From assembly GCA_964492485.1 (NCBI GenBank), contig CAZBKM010000003.1, positions 124,001 to 188,000 of the forward strand: DNA of 64,000 nt, given 5' to 3'. The notes below the pieces were generated by a model that saw only the letters and a program-made list of their open reading frames with translations, did not search any database and was not told the origin of the DNA. The stretch's first letter is position 1, and each line of letters starts with the position of its first letter. Source of the stretch: UBA5336 sp964492485. Its GTDB lineage: Bacteria; Pseudomonadota; Alphaproteobacteria; Caulobacterales; Hyphomonadaceae. The position numbers were made by a program, and so were the translations under genes. This document shows positions 60,829 through 64,000 of this stretch, piece after piece.

Positions 60829-62106
60829 ATGAGTGTAATTGCCGACATCTTCGCGCGCGAGATCCTGGACAGCCGGGGCAATCCCACGGTCGAGGTCGAT
60901 GTGGTGCTGGAGGATGGCTCAGAAGGCCGCGCGGCGGTCCCCTCGGGGGCATCTACGGGGGCTTACGAGGCCCACGAACTGCGTGACGGCGAGCCCGACC
61001 GCTACGGTGGCAAGGGCGTCGAGAAGGCGGTGGAGTCGGTGAATGGAGAGATCTTCCAGGCGCTGGAGGGGCTGGATGCGACAGACCAGCGGCTTGTCGA
61101 CGAGCTCATGATCGAGATCGACGGGACGGAGACCAAGTCGCGTCTGGGGGCCAATGCGATCCTCGGCGTCTCCCTCGCCGTCGCCAAGGCGGCTGCGGAA
61201 AGCGTCGGCCTGCCGCTTTATCGCTATATTGGCGGGGTGAACGCCCGAATTCTCCCCACGCCGATGATGAACATCGTGAATGGCGGCGCCCATGCCGACA
61301 ATCCCATCGACATACAGGAATTCATGATCATGCCCGTCAGTGCGCCTGGCATGGCGGAAGCCGTGCGCATGGGCGCGGAGGTCTTCCACGCGCTGAAGGC
61401 CCGGCTGCGCGATGACGGGCACAACACGAATGTCGGCGACGAGGGCGGTTTCGCCCCGGCGCTGCGCTCGACCGACGAGGCCATCGGCTATATCCTGAAA
61501 GCGATCGAGGCGGCGGGTTACCGGCCCGGCGAGGACATCATGCTGGCGCTCGATGCCGCCTCCACCGAATTCTTCAAGGATGGCCGTTATGTCCTGGCGG
61601 GTGAGGGCAAGTCGCTCGAGTCCGATGCCATGGCGGCCTATCTCAAGGATCTGGTCGACCGCTACCCGATCGTGTCCATCGAGGATGGCATGGCAGAGGA
61701 CGACTGGGACGGCTGGACCACCCTGACGGAGCTGATCGGCGACCGCTGCCAGCTTGTGGGAGACGACCTTTTCGTCACCAATCCGCAGCGTCTGGCCATG
61801 GGGCTGGAGCGCGGGGCGGCGAATTCGATCCTGGTGAAGGTCAACCAGATCGGCACGCTGACGGAGACCCTGGACGCCGTCGACCTGGCCCATCGCCACG
61901 CCTACACGGCCGTCATGTCCCACCGGTCCGGCGAAACCGAGGACGCCACCATTGCAGACCTCGCCGTCGCCACCAATTGCGGACAGATCAAGACCGGTTC
62001 GCTTGCCCGCTCCGACCGTCTGGCGAAGTACAACCAGCTCATCCGCATCGAGGAAGAGCTGGGCGCGGGCGGGGTCTATGCCGGCATGGGCTTTATCAAT
62101 GCCTGA
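60829..62106 (+). CDS. eno: Phosphopyruvate hydratase (enolase)
   Basis: Protein of 425 aa, standard length. It converts 2-phosphoglycerate to phosphoenolpyruvate. Signatures: ARGHLD-equivalent AREILDSRGNPTVEVDV, catalytic SHRSGETEDATIADLAVAT, GQIKTGSLARSDRLAKYNQLIRIEEEL. The 18-bp end of the gene, including its stop, is tandemly duplicated. Confidence 0.97.
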   Translation: MSVIADIFAREILDSRGNPTVEVDVVLEDGSEGRAAVPSGASTGAYEAHELRDGEPDRYGGKGVEKAVESVNGEIFQALEGLDATDQRLVDELMIEIDGTETKSRLGANAILGVSLAVAKAAAESVGLPLYRYIGGVNARILPTPMMNIVNGGAHADNPIDIQEFMIMPVSAPGMAEAVRMGAEVFHALKARLRDDGHNTNVGDEGGFAPALRSTDEAIGYILKAIEAAGYRPGEDIMLALDAASTEFFKDGRYVLAGEGKSLESDAMAAYLKDLVDRYPIVSIEDGMAEDDWDGWTTLTELIGDRCQLVGDDLFVTNPQRLAMGLERGAANSILVKVNQIGTLTETLDAVDLAHRHAYTAVMSHRSGETEDATIADLAVATNCGQIKTGSLARSDRLAKYNQLIRIEEELGAGGVYAGMGFINA

Positions 62107-62124
62107 GGCTTTATCAATGCCTGA
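62089..62124 (+). repeat. 18-bp tandem duplication at the end of eno
   Basis: Two identical 18-bp copies (62089-62106 and 62107-62124), each starting GGCTTTATC and ending TGA. Copy one is the last five codons plus stop of eno (GFINA); copy two repeats them in the same frame. Confidence 0.95.
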
Positions 62125-62158
62125 TCGCCAGGGTGCGGGTACGGGCGTAACGGCGCGG

Positions 62159-62174
62159 TAAACGAAGCCTTAAG
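62159..62174 (+). promoter_or_regulatory. CtrA-like box upstream of ftsB
   Basis: TAAA-N7-TTAAG, one mismatch from TTAA-N7-TTAA, 23 bp before the ftsB ATG. Motif-based inference. Confidence 0.28.
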
Positions 62175-62196
62175 CGCCGTCAGGCACCATCCAGAC

Positions 62197-62481
62197 ATGT
62201 CGTCGCGTTCCACCGCATTCGGCCTGGCCGCCCTCATCCTCTACTTCGCCTACCATGCGCTGGCAGGTGAGGCCGGCCTCGGTCGCTGGAGTGATCTTCA
62301 GGCCGAGTTGGCCGCCAAGTCGGCGCGGCTTGCGGACCTGGAAGCGGAGATTGCGCGCCAGGAACGTGACATCGCCCGTCTGACCCCGGAAACGGCCGAT
62401 CCGGACCTGATCGAGGCGCTGGCCCGCGAGCGGCTGGCCTATGCCTATCCAGACGAATGGATCGTCGCGCAACCCGAATGA
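62197..62481 (+). CDS. ftsB: Cell division protein FtsB (septum formation initiator)
   Basis: Protein of 94 aa: one membrane helix (about 7-24), then a coiled coil (LQAELAAKSARLADLEAEIARQERDIARL) and a C-terminal LARERLAYAYPDEWIV motif typical of FtsB/DivIC. It joins FtsL and FtsQ at the divisome. Position between eno and pdhA matches other alphaproteobacteria. Confidence 0.88.
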   Translation: MSSRSTAFGLAALILYFAYHALAGEAGLGRWSDLQAELAAKSARLADLEAEIARQERDIARLTPETADPDLIEALARERLAYAYPDEWIVAQPE

Positions 62482-62606
62482 GCTCTTCCCGGCGCGTCCT
62501 GTTCGGGGCTGGTATCTATGCAGATTTTCATGGCGTTTTGGCTGGACGCCATGGGGCGCGCTGCGACAGTGTCCAATGAATTGAATTGGTTGGGAGGCCG
62601 ACCCGC

Positions 62607-63620
62607 ATGGCGACCAAAAGCCGGAAGTCCAAGAGCAATCCGGGGAATCCTGGAAAGCAGGACCTCCTGGACGACTACCGCATGATGCTGCTGATCCGGC
62701 GATTCGAGGAACGCGCCGGCCAGCTCTACGGAATGGGCCACATCGCCGGCTTCTGCCACCTCTATATCGGACAGGAAGCCGTGGTGACCGGCCTACAGGC
62801 GGCGATAGAGGAGGGTGACCAGGTCATTACCGGCTATCGTGACCATGGGCACATGCTGGCCTGCGGCATGGACCCCAAGGGGGTGATGGCGGAGTTGACC
62901 GGCCGGGCCGACGGCTACTCGAAGGGCAAGGGCGGTTCAATGCACATGTTTTCGCGCGAGAAGAGCTTCTTCGGTGGCCATGGGATCGTGGGTGCCCAGG
63001 TGCCGATTGGAACCGGACTTGCCTTTTCAAACACGTATACGGGGAATGGCCGTGTCTGCCTGACCTTCTTCGGCGATGGCGCGGTCAACCAGGGCCAGGT
63101 CTACGAGGCGTTCAACATGGCCTCGCTCTGGCAGTTGCCGGTGGTCTACGTCATCGAGAACAACCAATACGCCATGGGCACCAGCGTCGAGAGGGCTTCC
63201 GCGGAGACCGAACTCCACAAGCGCGGCATCTCCTTCGAGATCAAGGGCGAGGAAGTCGACGGCATGGATGTGGTCGCGGTGCGCAAGGCCGGGCACAAGG
63301 CGGTGCAGCATGCGCGCAGCGGCAAGGGCCCCTACATCCTCGAGATGAAGACCTATCGCTACCGGGGCCATTCCATGTCGGATCCGGCGAAGTACCGCAA
63401 ACGCGAGGAGGTTGACGAGATCCGCGCCCACCGCGATCCGATCGAGCAGTTGCGCGCCCGCCTGATCGAAGCCGGTCACGCCGATGAGGATGCGCTGAGG
63501 GCCATCGACAAGGACATTCGCGAACAGGTAAAGGCCGCGGCCGATTTCGCCCTGGAGAGCCCGGAACCGGACCCGTCGGAGTTGTGGACCGACGTCCTGC
63601 TCGAGGGGGAGCCGGTCTGA
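62607..63620 (+). CDS. pdhA: Pyruvate dehydrogenase E1 component, alpha subunit
   Basis: Protein of 337 aa of the thiamine diphosphate-dependent E1 alpha family. Signatures: IGQEAVVTGLQAAIEEGDQVITGYRDHGH, the Mg-ThDP motif GDGAVNQGQVYEAFNMASLW, and the phosphorylation loop-like YRYRGHSMSDPAKYR. It forms E1 with PdhB. GGGAGG is 8-9 nt before the ATG. PdhB overlaps by 1 bp. Confidence 0.96.
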   Translation: MATKSRKSKSNPGNPGKQDLLDDYRMMLLIRRFEERAGQLYGMGHIAGFCHLYIGQEAVVTGLQAAIEEGDQVITGYRDHGHMLACGMDPKGVMAELTGRADGYSKGKGGSMHMFSREKSFFGGHGIVGAQVPIGTGLAFSNTYTGNGRVCLTFFGDGAVNQGQVYEAFNMASLWQLPVVYVIENNQYAMGTSVERASAETELHKRGISFEIKGEEVDGMDVVAVRKAGHKAVQHARSGKGPYILEMKTYRYRGHSMSDPAKYRKREEVDEIRAHRDPIEQLRARLIEAGHADEDALRAIDKDIREQVKAAADFALESPEPDPSELWTDVLLEGEPV

Positions 63621-64000
63621 TGTCGATCAATATCCTGATGCCTGCGCTGTCTCCGACGATGGAGGAAGGCACGCTGTCGCGCTGGCTGAAATCGGTGGGT
63701 GACCGGATAGAGCCTGGCGACGTGATTGCGGAGATCGAAACGGACAAGGCGACGATGGAGGTCGAGGCGGTCGAGGAGGGCACGCTGGCGCAGATCCTCG
63801 TTGCGGAAGGGACCGAGGGGGTGAAGGTCAATGAGGTGATCGCACGTCTGGCCGAGGAGGGCGAGGACCCCGAGGCGATCGAGGCGGCGCCCGCACCAGC
63901 GCCCGAGCCGGGCCCGGACCCGCAGCCCGCGCCACGGCCGGCAGCCTCCGCCAGGCCGGAGACCGGGACGTCGGCGGCCCGGTCGACAGCCGGGGTGGAG
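63620..64000 (+). CDS. pdhB: Pyruvate dehydrogenase E1 component, beta subunit, N-terminal part (cut by window edge)
   Basis: 127 codons are visible: a complete lipoyl domain (LMPALSPTMEEGTLSRWLKSVGD, with the lipoylated Lys in ETDKATMEVEAVEEG) followed by a Pro/Ala-rich linker. In alphaproteobacteria the E1 beta subunit carries such a domain and follows pdhA, so pdhB is favoured over E2 (pdhC), which has the same N-terminal domain. The ATG shares one base with the pdhA stop. Confidence 0.8.
   Translation, partial: MSINILMPALSPTMEEGTLSRWLKSVGDRIEPGDVIAEIETDKATMEVEAVEEGTLAQILVAEGTEGVKVNEVIARLAEEGEDPEAIEAAPAPAPEPGPDPQPAPRPAASARPETGTSAARSTAGVE

Noticed and set aside
1..64000. tRNA, rRNA, CRISPR array, insertion sequence or prophage
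   Set aside because: Searched by eye for cloverleaf patterns, evenly spaced direct repeats, transposase and integrase motifs; none found. The intergenic palindromes are irregularly spaced and not CRISPR-like.

Overview
The window is a 64 kb chromosomal segment of a GC-rich alphaproteobacterium. The gene set points to the Caulobacterales/Maricaulales/Hyphomonadales side of the class: MipZ in place of the Min system, a MucR/Ros-type regulator, DUF2336, a ClpS-ClpA pair, ALAS-type HemA, an E1-beta pyruvate dehydrogenase subunit with an N-terminal lipoyl domain, and CtrA-like TTAA-N7-TTAA sites upstream of some genes. This is inferred from gene content; there is no rRNA gene to anchor it. I found no phage, IS element, CRISPR array or tRNA. 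Coding density is high and almost everything is housekeeping.

Layout. 1-6.7 kb: the 3' end of leuA, then the elongasome operon mreB-mreC-mreD-mrdA-rodA. 6.8-16 kb: a Na+-dependent transporter, proline iminopeptidase, a lipoprotein, small thioesterase and DUF423 genes, a coupled operon (CrtC/AttH-like protein, APH-fold kinase, 147-aa protein), gmhB and an MFS exporter. 16-25 kb: a GT2 glycosyltransferase divergent from a GT-C-like membrane protein, AMP nucleosidase, a dual-specificity-type phosphatase, a thioesterase/FAD-oxidoreductase pair and an orphan histidine kinase. 25-35 kb: rlmJ, an M28 peptidase lipoprotein, pirin, a UDG-family protein, a lipase-like lipoprotein, leucine-type dehydrogenase, panC, mipZ and a DacF-type carboxypeptidase. 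35-45 kb: phasin with a strong terminator, DUF1499, clpS-clpA, a small accessory-looking zone (two hypotheticals, a His/Tyr-rich exported protein, and a 26-codon ORF with an extreme Shine-Dalgarno), arfB, a GNAT and a 2OG oxygenase. 45-54 kb: CoA transferase, DUF2336, a degenerate EAL protein, Nudix, an HPt-like protein, nadK, a class II aldolase, hemA, a HabA-like membrane protein and mucR. 54-64 kb: glyA-nrdR-[RibD reductase domain only]-ribE-ribB(X)-ribH-nusB, an HD protein, eno, ftsB, pdhA and the start of pdhB.

Two observations stand out. (1) Three families of short palindromic intergenic repeats (here R1, about 105 bp; R2, about 50 bp; R3, about 38 bp) form mosaic clusters at eight places. 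Every cluster is downstream of a gene, and in seven genes the stop codon itself lies in the terminal CTAG/CTAA of a repeat. (2) On the minus strand at 40639-40719 is an unannotated-size ORF of 26 codons whose leader is complementary to about 17 nt of the 3' end of 16S rRNA, followed by a GC-rich hairpin. The riboflavin operon is also unusual: its RibD lacks the deaminase domain and its RibBA lacks the GTP cyclohydrolase II zinc cysteines.
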